Part shown: positions 21,851-33,117 of the stretch, piece by piece
How positions within the stretch are numbered: the first letter of the stretch is position 1
Layout of the letters: the number at the start of each line of letters is the position of its first letter
Source: Tenrec ecaudatus
Taxonomy: Eukaryota > Chordata > Mammalia > Afrosoricida > Tenrecidae
DNA length: 64,000 bases
Assembly (NCBI RefSeq): GCF_050624435.1
Contig: NC_134545.1
Coordinates: 89,246,063-89,310,062, forward strand
Reading direction: 5' to 3'
Notes under the pieces: model-generated
Seen by the model: only the letters and a program-made list of their open reading frames with translations
Database searches by the model: none
What the model was told of the DNA's origin: nothing
Translations under genes and position numbers: made by a program

Positions 21851-22047
21851 TTGTCAACTCCAGGCTGGGGAGTTGAGAAGGATATATCTATGTGGTTGGG
21901 GGAAGAGAGGCCCAGAGTGCCTTGGGGCCAGCCACTCGGGACTATTGGTCAATACAAGTGTGTCCGTTTCTAAGTAGAAGCCTGTTACTTGGCATACAGT
22001 AGGGACACTTCTAGTCCAAAGGTGTTTGGAAGACATCTTTCAGACTG

Positions 22048-22246
22048 CAGTGGTTCTCAACCTGTGGGCCGCGACCCCTTTTGGGGGGGTGGTCAAAGGA
22101 CTCTTTCACAGGGCTCACCCTATTCATAACAGGAGCAAAATGACAGTGATGAAGTAGCAATGAAAATAATTTTATGGTTGGGGGGTCACCACAATGTGAG
22201 GAACTGTATTACAGGGTGGCGGCCTTAGGAAGTTTGAGAACCACTG
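22048..22246. mobile_element. SPIN-type hAT miniature element
   Basis: The termini are 'CAGTGGTTCTCAACCTGTGGG' on the left and its inverted counterpart 'GTTTGAGAACCACTG' on the right. The interior 'aagtagcaatgaaaataattttatggttggggggtcaccacaatgtgaggaactgtatta' is the SPIN non-autonomous body. It is 199 bp long and non-coding. The flanking 8-mers (tcagactg and tcttagag) do not match convincingly. Confidence 0.8.
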
Positions 22247-22439
22247 TCTTAGAGGGAAAATGGAAATAGCGCTCCATCGGATATTCAAGGACCATAGTAG
22301 TTTTTGGATTGTGAGATCTTGTAGCAGGCACAGTAGTGGTCTGACTTGTACGAATTTGTGTTTGTGGAGCGTTTGCAGTATGAGTAAGGGTTTGTGGAAA
22401 ACAGGCGGAGACTAAGTAAGTTCTGTGTAGTAAATGGAT

Positions 22440-22575
22440 GCTTAGTGTGTCTGGGGAGTGAGGTGCCTGGGTTTGAATCCTAGTTCAGTCTCTTAGTAGC
22501 TGTGTAACACCAGGCAAGTTGTTACATTTTCTTTGCCATTTTTTTGCATCTATAAAAGGGGGTAATAGTCATAAT
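22440..22575 (+). mobile_element. MIR SINE (sense)
   Basis: 'gtgcctgggtttgaatcctagttcagtctcttagtagctgtgtaac', then 'ttgcatctataaaagggggtaatagtc' follow the MIR consensus order. Confidence 0.8.
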
Positions 22576-22669
22576 ATCCCCCCCCCATGGATGGTTATGA
22601 GGAGTAAAGGAGATATTACATTCAGGAAAGGATTTGGAAGAAGTGCCTGCCCCCCACCTTCCCCCCTGA

Positions 22670-23170
22670 CTAGCATGACCTCAATTCTAATATGTAAATC
22701 AGACTAGACCAGAGCATGCAAACTGTTACAGATAAGAGCCTGCAACACAGGGAACCCAGGATAGTTAAACCCCTCAGGGTCAACAATGAGAATGGAGATA
22801 CCAGTAGGATAAGGGGAAGACGATGGGGGTTGGGTGGGGGGAAGTAGAAAGGTAGAAATCGATCACAAGTATCAACATATAACCCCCTCCCGGGGGGACG
22901 AACAACAGAAAAGTGGGTGAAGGGTGACAGAGAACTATGTAATTTATGAAAATAATTATCTATAATTTATCAAGGGTTCATGAGGGAGAGAAGGTGGGGG
23001 AAGGAGGGGAAAAACGAGGAACTGATATCAAGGGCTCAAGTAGAAAGAAAGTGCTTTAAAAATGATGATGGCAACATATGTACAAATGTGCTTGATACAC
23101 TGGACGAATGCACCGATGGTGATAAGACATGTAAGAGCCCCCAATAAAAGTATTTAATAATAATAAGAAG
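22670..23170 (+). mobile_element. L1-type LINE 3' end (sense)
   Basis: 'gcatgacctcaattctaatatg', 'ctagaccagagcatgcaaact', then the 3' terminal block 'ggcaacatatgtacaaatgtgcttgatacactgg' and 'gagcccccaataaaa' with an A-rich tail. The same family appears antisense at 19785, 28129 and 49439. The L1 class label rests on memory of afrotherian LINEs. Confidence 0.65.
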
Positions 23171-24564
23171 TGCCTGACTTGTAGTAAACCTTCAAGACGC
23201 TTTTGTTGGTTGTGGGCTTTTTAACTATATCATTGTCAGATATCAACAGTGACTGGGAGGGAGGAAATACCTCTCTGGTGTGGCCCAGTGAACTGGCGGC
23301 AAAGCTTTGGCTAGAACCCAGTTCTCAGTAAGATGTTTGTTATCGTCTGCTCCCATGATCCGTGTCCTCAGTCACACGAGTCTTGGTGATACACAACTTG
23401 TGCGTGGTACTGTGGGAGACAGTGAAAGAGACGCCGATGTAAATGAGAAGGTGCCTGGCTTCATGAAACCCATGGGCAACCTTTCTATTGGAAATGGGTA
23501 GAATCAGATGGTTAGAATCAGGTTCAAGGTAACTCTATTAGAAAAGAACTTTTTCCTTTAAAAAATCTGTTCCCAGTGGAGACTTATTACTGGGTTGAAC
23601 AATTGTTTGCAGCTTTCATTAACTCGAGGGAGCCAGAAAGACTAAGAGCAGCTTCCCGCAGCTTCAGCATCCACCATTGCACGTCCCAGTGACTCACACA
23701 AGCCCTCTCAGAGGTCACGGTTGAAGTGTGTGGCTCTCAGACAGTAGCAGAGCCCTTGGCTGCTGGCCTGGTTGGTGGCGAGGAGTGTTCGTAGGACCTA
23801 TAATGCCAAAGACTTCCTGTAAGACTTGATGTTCTCCCTGGGCTTCTCCTCTGGATCCCCTCGCCGTCTGTCTGTCTTTGTGCCTGGGGTGCAGGGGAGG
23901 GTGGGGATATGAGCGGTTGAACAAGCTGCAGAAGACCCATTAGTTGCCTCTTTCCCAGAACGATCTCACTGGACAGAGTCGCACTTCTGTTGCGGCGCTT
24001 GACACTCCCGGATTTCCAGGGTTGCATTCCCTGTACCCTGTGCACCACAAATGGAACCAGAGATCCCCACGCAAACACTAGAGGGAGTGTTGCCCTGGAA
24101 AAGAAGTGAAAATAAATAGGATGAAATATTAAGCAAAAAAAAAAACAAAACAGTGCTGCATGAAGCATTGTTGCGAAGGCATGGGGGGAGATGAGGAAGC
24201 ATGCGGGTGTGTGGTGTCGTGGGGGTGGTGTGGTGCATGACTTATTGATTGACAGCAGGGCAGTGCAGGGTGGACGATTACTTGGCCTGTCACCGCAAAA
24301 TATAAATAAATAAACAAAAGAGCACATGGATGTTTTGCCTACATCTATTTACTCTTCAGCCAGCTGTTGCTTCAATGCATTCACGAAGCAATTGCGACTC
24401 TAGAATCGTGTTCACCTGACGTAAGCGCAAGCTTCGCTTCTTCTCCCTCATCTGTCCTCGCTCTCTTTGGATCCCCGTCCTTTCTTGGATTTATCTTGTA
24501 AGAGATGGTGGCCATTCAATCGCTGCTGCTTGCATTGGATGGGAGGGGTGCTTTTAAAAATTTC
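23171..24564. other. Intron stretch with one half of a diverged duplicate
   Basis: No exon is recognised. Positions 23506-23600 resemble 25201-25306 (see findings). Purine-rich and (GTGTGGTG)-like sequence lies at 24180-24240. Confidence 0.4.
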
Positions 24565-25080
24565 AACATATCCTCATGAATTGAGTCAAGATGTACAGAG
24601 AAGATTGTCCATTTTCCATTCAAGCATGCACACAGGTTTTGCGTCATCTCACCCAATGCGGTCCCTTCAGTGTGCCGTCACCCCCCCACGTTCTCCTGTT
24701 TCCATTCCTCCCCCCCCCCACGTTCTCCTGTGTCCATTCCTCCTCCCCCCTAGCCTTCTGGAGCTTGGTCCTGGGGTCAGTGCTACCCTTTCTGATCTCA
24801 AAGAGTTGATTATTCTGAGATAGCTCCCCTCATGGGTGATGTCCTTTCACTGATAGACCCGTCACTTGTTTGGCTGAACACTGAGCCATGACAAAGCATT
24901 TCCTTTTAGACCTGAGGGTGACTTAAGGTCAAGGTCTTGGGGGCTCCACCTATCTCTATCAGACCAAAAAGCTTTATTTTATTTTTTAATGCTTTAGAGT
25001 TTTGTTCCATCTTTTCCTCCTTCTCTACCCTGGACCTTCTCATGCGACCCCTTTTAGAATGGTGATCTACAAGTCGAGGC
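24565..25080 (-). mobile_element. L1 3'UTR fragment (antisense)
   Basis: Complement of the afrotherian L1 3'UTR: 'gccttctggagcttggtcctggggtcagtgctaccctttctgatctcaaagagttgatt', 'gggtgatgtcctttcactgatagaccc', 'gggggctccacctatctctatcagacc'. A roughly 33-bp unit 'cacgttctcctgt(t/g)tccattcctcc' is tandemly duplicated at about 24687-24750. Confidence 0.65.
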
Positions 25081-27814
25081 ATGGAGAAATATGTTCTTAA
25101 GTACTTGAAACCACTTGGGAAAAGAAATGAGTGTGCTGGAGATGGGAAGGTTATGCCCTGCTGTTCCTGCCCTGGGCCTGACAGAGGCAGTTTCTCATCC
25201 AGATGGTTAGAATCAGGTCAAAGATCATATTGCTGCATAAGAAATGAACCTCCTCTGTGTAAAATATGTGCTCAGTGGGTGATAGAGCACAATTATTGAG
25301 TTGAACGCTTTTCCAGAGCTAGAAAAGAAGCTCAAGTGGCCATCTCAGGAAGTGACCCCACATAGCAAGGGAATTTGTCGACTGTAACGGCTTGGAGACC
25401 AAAGAAATGGAGAGATGGAGAACTTGCTTTTCAAGGGGGCGGTGGAAGAAGAGGACAGTCTTAGGGACACAAGAGCGGCTTGTCCACCTGTGCTTCGCAG
25501 CGCTGTTCAAGCGTGAAAGCCAGGGACTGCTTGAAGATCTCGTCAAACCCTCAGGTGGATTTTCTGATGCGAGGGGGCTTTGAGGAGTCTTGGAAAATGG
25601 CATGGAAAGATAATGGAGTTTGTTCACAAACTTTCTGAAGCCCCCTCCTAGTTGAAGGTCCCCAAGCAACACTTGACCTTGCACAAGGCTCTGGGCATCA
25701 GAGCTTCTTCGCGGACTGTCAGTTGGCGATAACTCGTGGCGTCGGTGTGAGTCTTTGCGATCATGACTACAAAGGCCCTAGCACCACAGGCTGTTACATA
25801 GGGTGAGAACCTTGGTTCTCAGAATCTGCGTGCCCAGGGAATGGGTTAGGCTGACTGCCACCCCCCCACCCTGGTGTAGCATGTCTGTGGGTCCCCTGCT
25901 CATATTCCCTCGGCACTTGTTATTTGCATGCAGGTGCAGCACCAGTGACTACTTTTGCTGGAGGGCTTTCTCTGGTCATTGGACCTTACTTTGCACACAC
26001 AGCGTGCAAGCTGAAGTGCCAAGGGCAGGTGGCTGCTAATGACTGGTGGGCATTTGTGGATAAACAACCGACTCCATGATGTTAGAGGGATGGATAACTC
26101 TGAGGCTTGTTTTCGGCACTGCGTTCCAAAGTTCTCAATGGCATTACAGCCCAGTAACTTGATCCTTTTTTTTTAAACTTCCTATCTCTGTCTCATTTCC
26201 CCCTTTCTCTACCCATATTTTCAGGAATTTCCATGTAAATAAACTATTTTCATTCACATCTTTGTTTCAGCGTATGTATTTGGAGGGACCAAATTTAAGA
26301 TACCATGGCCATTTCTAAGTTAGGAACCTTTCCATTCCTTCTTTAGGATCCTGATTTGAGCCCGGCCCCACCCCAGGACCTGTGCTCAGTCTTCCTTAGG
26401 TGTAAGTTGTCCCTGAGATTTGAACCCCTGCCGGAGGATGGGATGTGTGTTCACTTTTGTGTCTTTAGATGCCCTCAGGGTTCTGTGAGGATCAGCTGAG
26501 CTCACGGTGGTGTCTTTGTTTCCAGGGACTGAGGTCTTGGACCGTGAGGTGAGAAGACACTTTGGAGGGGCTGTTGGCCTAGGAGTTGGGGTCTCTGTGT
26601 CTGAGTACTTGCTTTCCATTACTTCACTGTCTTTAACAAGTACCTGCTTTTCACTTAATGGAAGGAAGTCTCTTCTAGGTGCAGTAGCTCATGAGTCTAT
26701 GAATAAGAGTTTGTTTTTACATTTTAAAAATATTAATGAGTGTTTCTAAGGAGAGAGTCTAAAATACATTGGCAAATGCTCTTGCTAGCATGCGTGGGGT
26801 TAGGTCTTATCCCAAACTAGTATCACCTCATCAATTGGTGCATTTGTTCAACGGTTTGTTAAGTGGGGCTTGGCTCAGCTGAGTTTTCTGGGATCCAGTT
26901 TCCATCCAAAGAAAGTTGTATACCATGATGCAAGCCCATCTCATCACAAGTGAGACGTATTATGAGGTCCGCCACGTCTTTATGTGCAAGGTGGGGGCAA
27001 GTCCTGTGTGTTCTCCTTATGAACCAGGTTAGGGGCTGAGAAGCTGCCACTGGAACTGCTTTGAAAAGAACAGGGGACGATGGGAGCGCAAGGTGTGAGT
27101 TCAGGGGTCTCTTTTATTCCCTAAGGACCTTGTTCACCCCCCCCTTCTCCGTTGAAACACTTAGCGCGTACAACACAGTGTTAAACTCTGAGCTTCTTAT
27201 TGTCCTCACAATGAGCCCCCTATCTCAAGTCACAGCTCATGTAACACAATTCTCAGATGGGAGCTTCATTGGGGTGTTTTATACAAACACGTACACCAGG
27301 CTGTGGCCTCTGTTGTTTATTCTGCATTATCTCTTTCGGGCAACATCAAGTGTTTCAGACGCCCTGGTACTTTGTGATGTGGAAATGTGCAAGGAAGGAC
27401 ACGACTCAGGCTGCACATTCCACAAACTTGACGTCTTGTGTGTGGGAAACGCATAGTCGATTAGACAACTATGATTGAGCACCATGTGAGATAGCGTAAC
27501 CACGCGGACTCATGTAAACCTAAGACCCCAGTGAATGAAAACAAATAAAATATATACCCCACCCCACCCTGGTTGCTTTTAGCGTCAGTTACAGAATCCA
27601 GGAGCATGGTGGGGCCAAGATGAACCCTGTGTTACCTGCCAAAGAGGGTCCTGAGCTTTGAGGCCGAAGAAATGCTCTTACATTGGGCGCTGGCTCCAAA
27701 GCTGCCAGACTAGTTTGAACTACGGCTTTCTTGCACAGCATTTTGCTTTTTCTTAAGTTTCGTATTGTTTTATTTTGCTGTTAGAGTAAGCACCTGCTTT
27801 TGTACCACGAACCC
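25081..27814. other. Intron stretch, mostly unrecognised
   Basis: No exon. It includes the second half of a diverged duplicate (25201-25306). It also includes a segment at about 26215-26305 ('aaataaactattttcattcacatctttgtttcagcg...ggagggaccaaatttaagata') that resembles the 3' end of an old LTR-type repeat. Open frames such as 27061-27456 have no recognisable domain. Confidence 0.4.
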
Positions 27815-28018
27815 CAAATCAAACCTGCTGCCGTGCAGCGAGTGCCGACTCACAGGCAACCGACAGGACCGACTGAAGCTTCTGCACTGAGTTTCCAATC
27901 CGGTGAGCTTTAGGACTGCAGACTACCAAATCCGCTTCCCTCAGAGCGCCTGGTGGGGTTGAACCGCTGATGTGTGTTTAGCTGCCGAGTGCTTAAGCAC
28001 TGTGCTGCCCAGGTGCCT
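27815..28018 (-). mobile_element. AfroSINE, antisense
   Basis: 'ctgctgccgtgcagcgagtgccgactcacaggcaaccgacagg', 'gagcgcctggtggggttgaaccgctgatg', and the head 'agtgcttaagcactgtgctgcccagg'. A second antisense SINE starts just downstream. Confidence 0.85.
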
Positions 28019-28035
28019 TCTTTTCAACTGTGAAT

Positions 28036-28128
28036 CAAACCAGACCAAACTCACTGCCGATGAGTCCATTCTCAGTCAGGGTGATCCTCTAGAACTGCCC
28101 TTTGGGGGTTTCTGAGCATATCAATCTT
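28036..28128 (-). mobile_element. AfroSINE, antisense, left half of a split copy
   Basis: 'ccaaactcactgccgatgagtccattctcagtcagggtgatcctctagaactgccc' up to 'tttctgagcatatcaatctt'. The rest of this SINE is found at 29071-29170 after an L1 insertion. Confidence 0.85.
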
Positions 28129-29070
28129 TTTTTAAATTCAAATCATTTTATTGGGGACTCATGCAATTCCTATCACTATCCATACATCCATCCATTGTGT
28201 CAAGCGCATATGTACATTTGTTGCCATCATCATTCTCAAAACATTTGCCTTCTACTTGAGCCCTTAATATTGACTGCTCATTTCCACCCTCCCTCCCTAC
28301 TAACCCTACCTCATGAACCCTTCATAATTCATAGATTATTATTATTTTGCCATATGTTACACTGTCCGATGTCTCCCCCTGCCCTCTTCTCTGCTGTCCA
28401 TCCCCCAGGGAGGAGACTCTATGTAGATTCTTATAATCAGTCAAAAGATATAGCGTCTGGGGTCTTAAAGGCTTAAAGATAAACAAGCGACCATCTAGCT
28501 GAGAAGTATCAAAGCCCACATGGAAGAAGCATACCAGCCTGTCTGACCATGAGGTGTAGAAGGGACCAGTTATCAGACATCAAAGAACTAAAAATCATAT
28601 CAGTGGGTGCCCACCTTCCTGATATGATCACTGAAGGCAAATGTGTGAGGAAATGGTGAGGAAAGCTAATGGTGCCCGGCTATCAAAAGATATAGCATCT
28701 GGGGTCTTAAAGCCTCAAAGATAAACACGTGGCCATCTACTTCAGGAGCAACAAAGCCCACATGGAAGAAGCACACCAGCCTGTGTGACCATGAGCTGTT
28801 GAAGGGATCAGGTATCAAGCATCAAGGAACAAAAAAATCGTATCATTGTAAATGTGTTAGTGCAGAGTGGAGACTCAAAGCCCATCGATAGCCACCCGGA
28901 CACCCACTTACTGAAGGATTGTGAGGGGGAGATGAGCCAGTCAGGGTGCAGAGTAGCAACAATGAAACATCTAACTTTCCTCTAGTTCTTAAATACTTCC
29001 TCCCCCCCACTATCATGATCCCAATTCTACCTTACAATTACGGCTAGACCAGAGCATGTGCATTGGAGGT
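28129..29070 (-). mobile_element. L1-type LINE with 5' inversion, inserted in a SINE
   Basis: The left part (to about 28440) is antisense: complement of A-tail, 'attggggactcatgc', 'caagcgcatatgtacatttgttgcc'. From about 28441 the sequence is in sense orientation ('tagcgtctggggtcttaaag...', later 'tatcatgatcccaattctac', 'ggctagaccagagcatgtgc'). Antisense 3' end plus sense upstream part is the signature of a twin-primed L1. It is flanked by TATCAATCTT and TATAAATCTT (9 of 10 identical). Confidence 0.75.
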
Positions 29071-29170
29071 TATAAATCTTGATGGGAGTAAAGAACCTTA
29101 TGTTTTTCCCTCAGAGAGGCTGGTGGGTTCCAACCGCTGACCTTGTGGCTGGAAGCCCAACTAGCCACTC
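29071..29170 (-). mobile_element. AfroSINE, antisense, right half of the split copy
   Basis: 'cttgatgggagtaaagaacctt', 'tcagagaggctggtgggttccaaccgctgaccttgtgg' continues the SINE exactly where the left half stopped. Confidence 0.85.
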
Positions 29171-29239
29171 CCACCACTCCTCAACTAACTCACAATGCCA
29201 TCAGGGTTTCCCCCACCCCCCTCCTAGTATTAATAAAAA

Positions 29240-29445
29240 CAAAATGCCCCAAACTCACTGCCATCACATCAGTTCTAACTCACAGCGACCATACCAGACA
29301 CAGTAAATCTGCCCCGGTGGGATTCAGAGACTGTAAGTCTCTACGGGAGTAGAAAACCTCGCCTTTCTTCCACAGAGAAGACGGTGGTTTCACGCCGCTG
29401 ACCTGTGGTTGTCAGCCTAGTGGAACTGCTATGTGTCCCATGGCT
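29240..29445 (-). mobile_element. AfroSINE, antisense
   Basis: 'aaactcactgccatcacatcagttctaactcacagcgacc', 'gattcagagactgtaagtctctacgggagtagaaaacctc', and the antisense head to 'cccatggctcc'. Confidence 0.9.
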
Positions 29446-30324
29446 CCTTTCCACGGCATTCCTTAGGAAGTGGAGATTTCCAGCTGTGAGAGACGCGGGG
29501 TTCGTACGGATCCTTTTCTAGAACTCCTACCTTCTGTCATCTTGAAGTGTCGGGCTTTCGATCCCCAATGTGCTACCGCTGTCTCTTGAGAGCTACGTTT
29601 TCTTTTTGCTTGGGCCGCTTTTCATTTTGGTGTGATGGACCCTCAGATAATTTTTCTTAAGTTATTGTATGGGAAAGACCTGCTTCCTACCTGCTGCCCT
29701 GAGACTCATTCTTTCTAAAATGATCTCAATTACATTTCTTAAAAAATTCTGGTAAATATACATAACATTTCCCATTTCAATATTACAATTCAATGAGCAG
29801 ATTCTTTTTGACTATCAAAAGATCTCAAGAATAGTAAGTTGTACCGTACATATGGTGACCCAATGTATGGGATACACATATATTACATATGATGCATACA
29901 TGCAATATATATAGTACATATATATGTGATCAGTATACATGTATGCATCTATGTGTACACATGTGTGTATTATACAATATTTGGCCAGTTAAAATTTTTA
30001 TTTCACTTTCACATTGGTTTGATGATTCCTGTGGACACAGAAACCCACAGTGAAAGGGAAGTTCCCCTTGGACCATTGAAATATTGAGATTAGCTGCTGG
30101 GCTTGTGCTCTCTGGATCCTCTGTGTGGATTGTTTGTGTTTCCCCCGCCACTCACACACTAAGAGGCAGAGCATGGACACCTTTGGCTGCTTGAAATTAG
30201 TGACCCACAAACCCATTAATGAGTTCTGATTTTTACAACCAGGTTTAGACTACATTGGCAATGTGGGTGGTGGATTAATAACCCCACAAAGTAGTTTGCC
30301 ATGGATGCTCATTATTTGCAAACC
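29446..30324. other. Intron stretch with AT-rich low-complexity DNA
   Basis: 29870-29985 is a degenerate (TA)n/(CA)n-type stretch ('atacacatatattacatatgatgcatac...'). 29735-29795 ('ggtaaatatacataacatttcccatttcaatattacaattcaa') resembles L1 3' sequence at 57765. No exon is recognised. Confidence 0.4.
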
Positions 30325-30370
30325 TTGTGCTATGAGTTGGAATTGACTCGATGGTAGTGAATTTGGCAGT
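30325..30370 (+). mobile_element. AfroSINE tail fragment, sense
   Basis: Only the SINE 3' end remains: 'gctatgagttggaattgactcgatggtagtgaattt'. Confidence 0.7.
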
Positions 30371-30639
30371 GAGGTGGGTTTTTTCTTATTATTTAGAATT
30401 TCTGCTTTTTCTAACTTCACCAATACTCTTTAATGATAAAGCAAACATTCATGGAGTAGCATCTGTGTTCGCAGCCAGTGCTGGAGACATAATGGGGACG
30501 GGTGCTGTGAAAGAGAGGTACATGACCCCAGACTGCATATGGGTCATAGAGTCTGGGGATGGTGCAGAGAGGCAGGAACAGAGAAACCGAGATCTCAGAG
30601 ATGTGCAGGACCAAGCACAAGTAGTGGCTTCTTCCTTTC

Positions 30640-30835
30640 CAGCGGGTCATGACTCATGGTGACCCGCGTGGGGTTCAGCGAAGGACTTTGGGGCTTCCGT
30701 GGCTAATTTTCCAGAAGTAGATTGCCAGGCCTTTCTTCTGAAGCACTTCCATGGGTGGACTCCACCTTTCAGCCTTTACTTAAGCAGCTGAGGGGGTGAG
30801 CTGTTTGCACAGCCCAGGGCTACATGTTCTTAGGG
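30640..30835 (-). mobile_element. AfroSINE, antisense, second subfamily
   Basis: 'tcatgactcatggtgacccgcgtggggttcagcg', 'ttttccagaagtagattgccaggcctttcttctg', 'ccatgggtggactccaccttt', and 'agctgtttgcacagcccagggc'. This longer subtype also appears diverged at 2098, 34050 and 51540. Confidence 0.8.
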
Positions 30836-30904
30836 GCGCCCAAGTTGGTCACTACTCCAAGCAACTGTGTACAACAGAGTGAAACACGTTCTTAACTTTG
30901 AGCC

Positions 30905-31074
30905 GATGTAAATTCGCTATTGAGTCGGCGCCAACTCACAGTGACCCTATAGGAGAGGGAAGAATGTTAGAATGTTCCCTGTGGGTTTCGGAGGCTATAA
31001 CTATTTATGGGAGTAGAAAGCCTCCAAGTGTCATCTTTCTCCTGAGGAGCAGTTGGTGGTTTTGAACCGGTGAC
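30905..31074 (-). mobile_element. AfroSINE, antisense, left part of a split copy
   Basis: 'gagtcggcgccaactcacagtgaccctataggagagg', 'ttcggaggctataactatttatgggagtagaaagcctc', up to 'tttgaaccggtgac'. It is interrupted by the LTR-like element and resumes at 31594. Confidence 0.85.
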
Positions 31075-31593
31075 TGTGTTTGTGTGGGCACATTAGAGAA
31101 ACAAATCCACAGTTATATATATATATAGATATATATATATATGAGAGTTTTATACAAAGGGTAAGTAGCGTACATTCAGAAAGCATCCCAACCCTGTGCT
31201 GTCCAAGCCTGTAAGTCCAACATTAGCTCATATGTCCGATACCAATCCACAAAGTCCTCCACCATCTCACAAAACACACGCAGATTTCACTGATTGTAGG
31301 AGGAAAGCTGAATCCATGAATGGGTAAGCATCTCAGTGCTGGCACAGGTCTACCCAGGGCTGCATCGGGGTAGGTCCCTGCGGCTCCTTCTCAGGGATGT
31401 CTTCCAGGAAGCGAGTTTTGCCAGCTGAAGCAGGGAACTGGCTAAGGCAGCTGCACCCTGGTTCAACCATCAGCAAGCAAGAGACCTGAGAACTAGAAAG
31501 GTGAGGCTCACCGAACCATTGATCCCTCTACCCTTCAATTAACCCCACATGTGTCTATTGGCCAGGCTGGCACAATAAACCTTAACTATTGCA
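31075..31593 (-). mobile_element. LTR-like element inserted in a SINE
   Basis: A 519-bp insertion with TG...CA ends (TGTGTTTG...ATTGCA), flanked on both sides by GTGAC, a 5-bp target duplication. It lacks ORFs. Its body ('agagaaacaaatccacag', 'gtccaagcctgtaagtccaac', 'gaaagctgaatccatgaatggg') is shared with 35143-35638, 47090-47512 and, inverted, 39412-39865. The features fit a solo LTR of an ERVL/MaLR-like family. Family name not certain. Confidence 0.6.
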
Positions 31594-31640
31594 GTGACCT
31601 TGCTGGTAGCAACTGGTATGTAACCACTACATCCGCCTTT
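31594..31640 (-). mobile_element. AfroSINE, antisense, right remnant of the split copy
   Basis: 'gtgaccttgctggtagcaactggtatgtaaccactacatccgcc' is the antisense SINE head that completes the copy begun at 30905. Confidence 0.75.
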
Positions 31641-33117
31641 TTTTGGAGTTGCCTGCTTCTTTGTTCTGTTGAAATTCATGGTTTCTTTTCCTGGAACTGA
31701 ATGAGGTAGGCCATCCAGAAGAATGAGTCTGCCCCTTCTTTGTTCCTTCTTATTCTTCTCGGCTATCTAGTTTATGCCACGGGAGAGTTGGAGCTGAGCT
31801 TCCAGCAGGAGCTGCAAGCTTGCCACTTAGTGGTCATTTGCTCAAGTTGAAGTCACTGTCTGCTCCAGCTGTGACAGTGGCATCTCATTTAAATGGGGGG
31901 AACTGGGGGGCCAGGGAGTTTCATGGTCTTGACTGATTATTTAAAATATATTAGTTCTGATAAAATATTTAGCTCTTAAACAACAAATTTAATATAGGGG
32001 ATTGTGTTTTATTTATTAATGGCAGTTGCAGGGAGATTGGTAGGAGTTGTACTAAAGTGCACTGTTGTGATATTGCAAAGTATAGTAATTACTGTAATAT
32101 TTTGTTGAATTATTAATATCTACTATGCCTGCAGGAACATAAGCGTCTGCAGCTGAATTCATTTCAAGGTTTTCCCTCTTCTGGTTTTGTTTCATGTTTT
32201 CTTTTCTTTCTTGTGCACTTATGAATTTTTAAAGAAATGGGTGTGTGTGCGTTGGGGTGAGATTGTTGATTGGCGTCAAACACCGCTGTCGTGCTCTGGC
32301 TGAGAGTGGAGAAAGCTGTACTTCCTTGATGTTCCCCCATCTCAGCCAAGCCCCCTTGCAGTGCTGGACTGGAAGGTTTGGGAGAGAATCATGTCTGTGG
32401 GGGTGAGGGGCCCCACCAGTGTGCTTTTTTTTCATCAGCTGAAATGGGGAGAGAAAACTGAGTGGGGAGAGGTCATATGTGGGCACACATGTGTGCATGT
32501 CTTGAAACAGACCTGGTCTTTTGTGTAGGTGTCCGGTGTCTGCGTGTGTATGTTGAGTGGGCACAAGACTCTATTATTACCTGCTTCAATAATTAGTGTC
32601 CATCATGTACTTGTGTTATGGCCAACAGTGATGCTCATTAACACTGGTTAGCTTGTGGTGTGGTGTGAGGTAGGACTCTAGATTTGAGTGCTAAGTGATA
32701 ACAGTGGGGCCTCCCTCTGGGTCCTGTGCACGGAGTTCCACGCTATGTGCTCCACTCTGTGACATAGAACTCCAAGAGTTTAGGTCAGCTTGGCAGGAGC
32801 TAGTAAGCAGGTGAACCAGCTCTAGGAAGTGGCCCAAGTTTCATAGGGCTGATCCACCTCTACGTGACTCCGGGGTCTTCATCTGGGTAATGGTTGCAGA
32901 TGGCAAGTGAAATATATTTGACAACCTTAAAACCTACTTGAAATGATTCATAAACTACACAATGTCAGACACGTTGAAGGAATGCCCTTGGGATTCAGTC
33001 AGGGGAGTTCTTCTTCTTTGTGGTTTGGTTTTGTGGGCAGCAAGGAGGACGCTTCCCTGATTGTTATTGCTACTTTGAAAAGCCACAGAGAATCATTCCG
33101 TTGCACTAAACACGGTC
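31641..33117. other. Intron stretch without repeats, AT-rich in part
   Basis: No exon or interspersed repeat is recognised. It includes the AT-rich candidate element listed at 31920-32240. The minus-strand frame 32229-32564 lacks recognisable domains. Confidence 0.4.
31920..32240. promoter_or_regulatory. Candidate conserved AT-rich enhancer
   Basis: About 320 bp of repeat-free, AT-rich sequence with 'gattatttaaaatatatta', 'tttatttattaatgg', 'agtaattactgtaatattttg' and 'gaattattaatatc'. These are dense homeodomain-type cores, with 'tgcaggaacataagcgtctgcagctgaattc' at the edge. It looks like a conserved non-coding element; conservation not tested. Confidence 0.35.

Noticed and set aside
28441..28845. 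Tandem 242-bp units considered as a satellite or CRISPR-like array
   Set aside because: Only two units, inside an L1 3'UTR; no short repeats with spacers.
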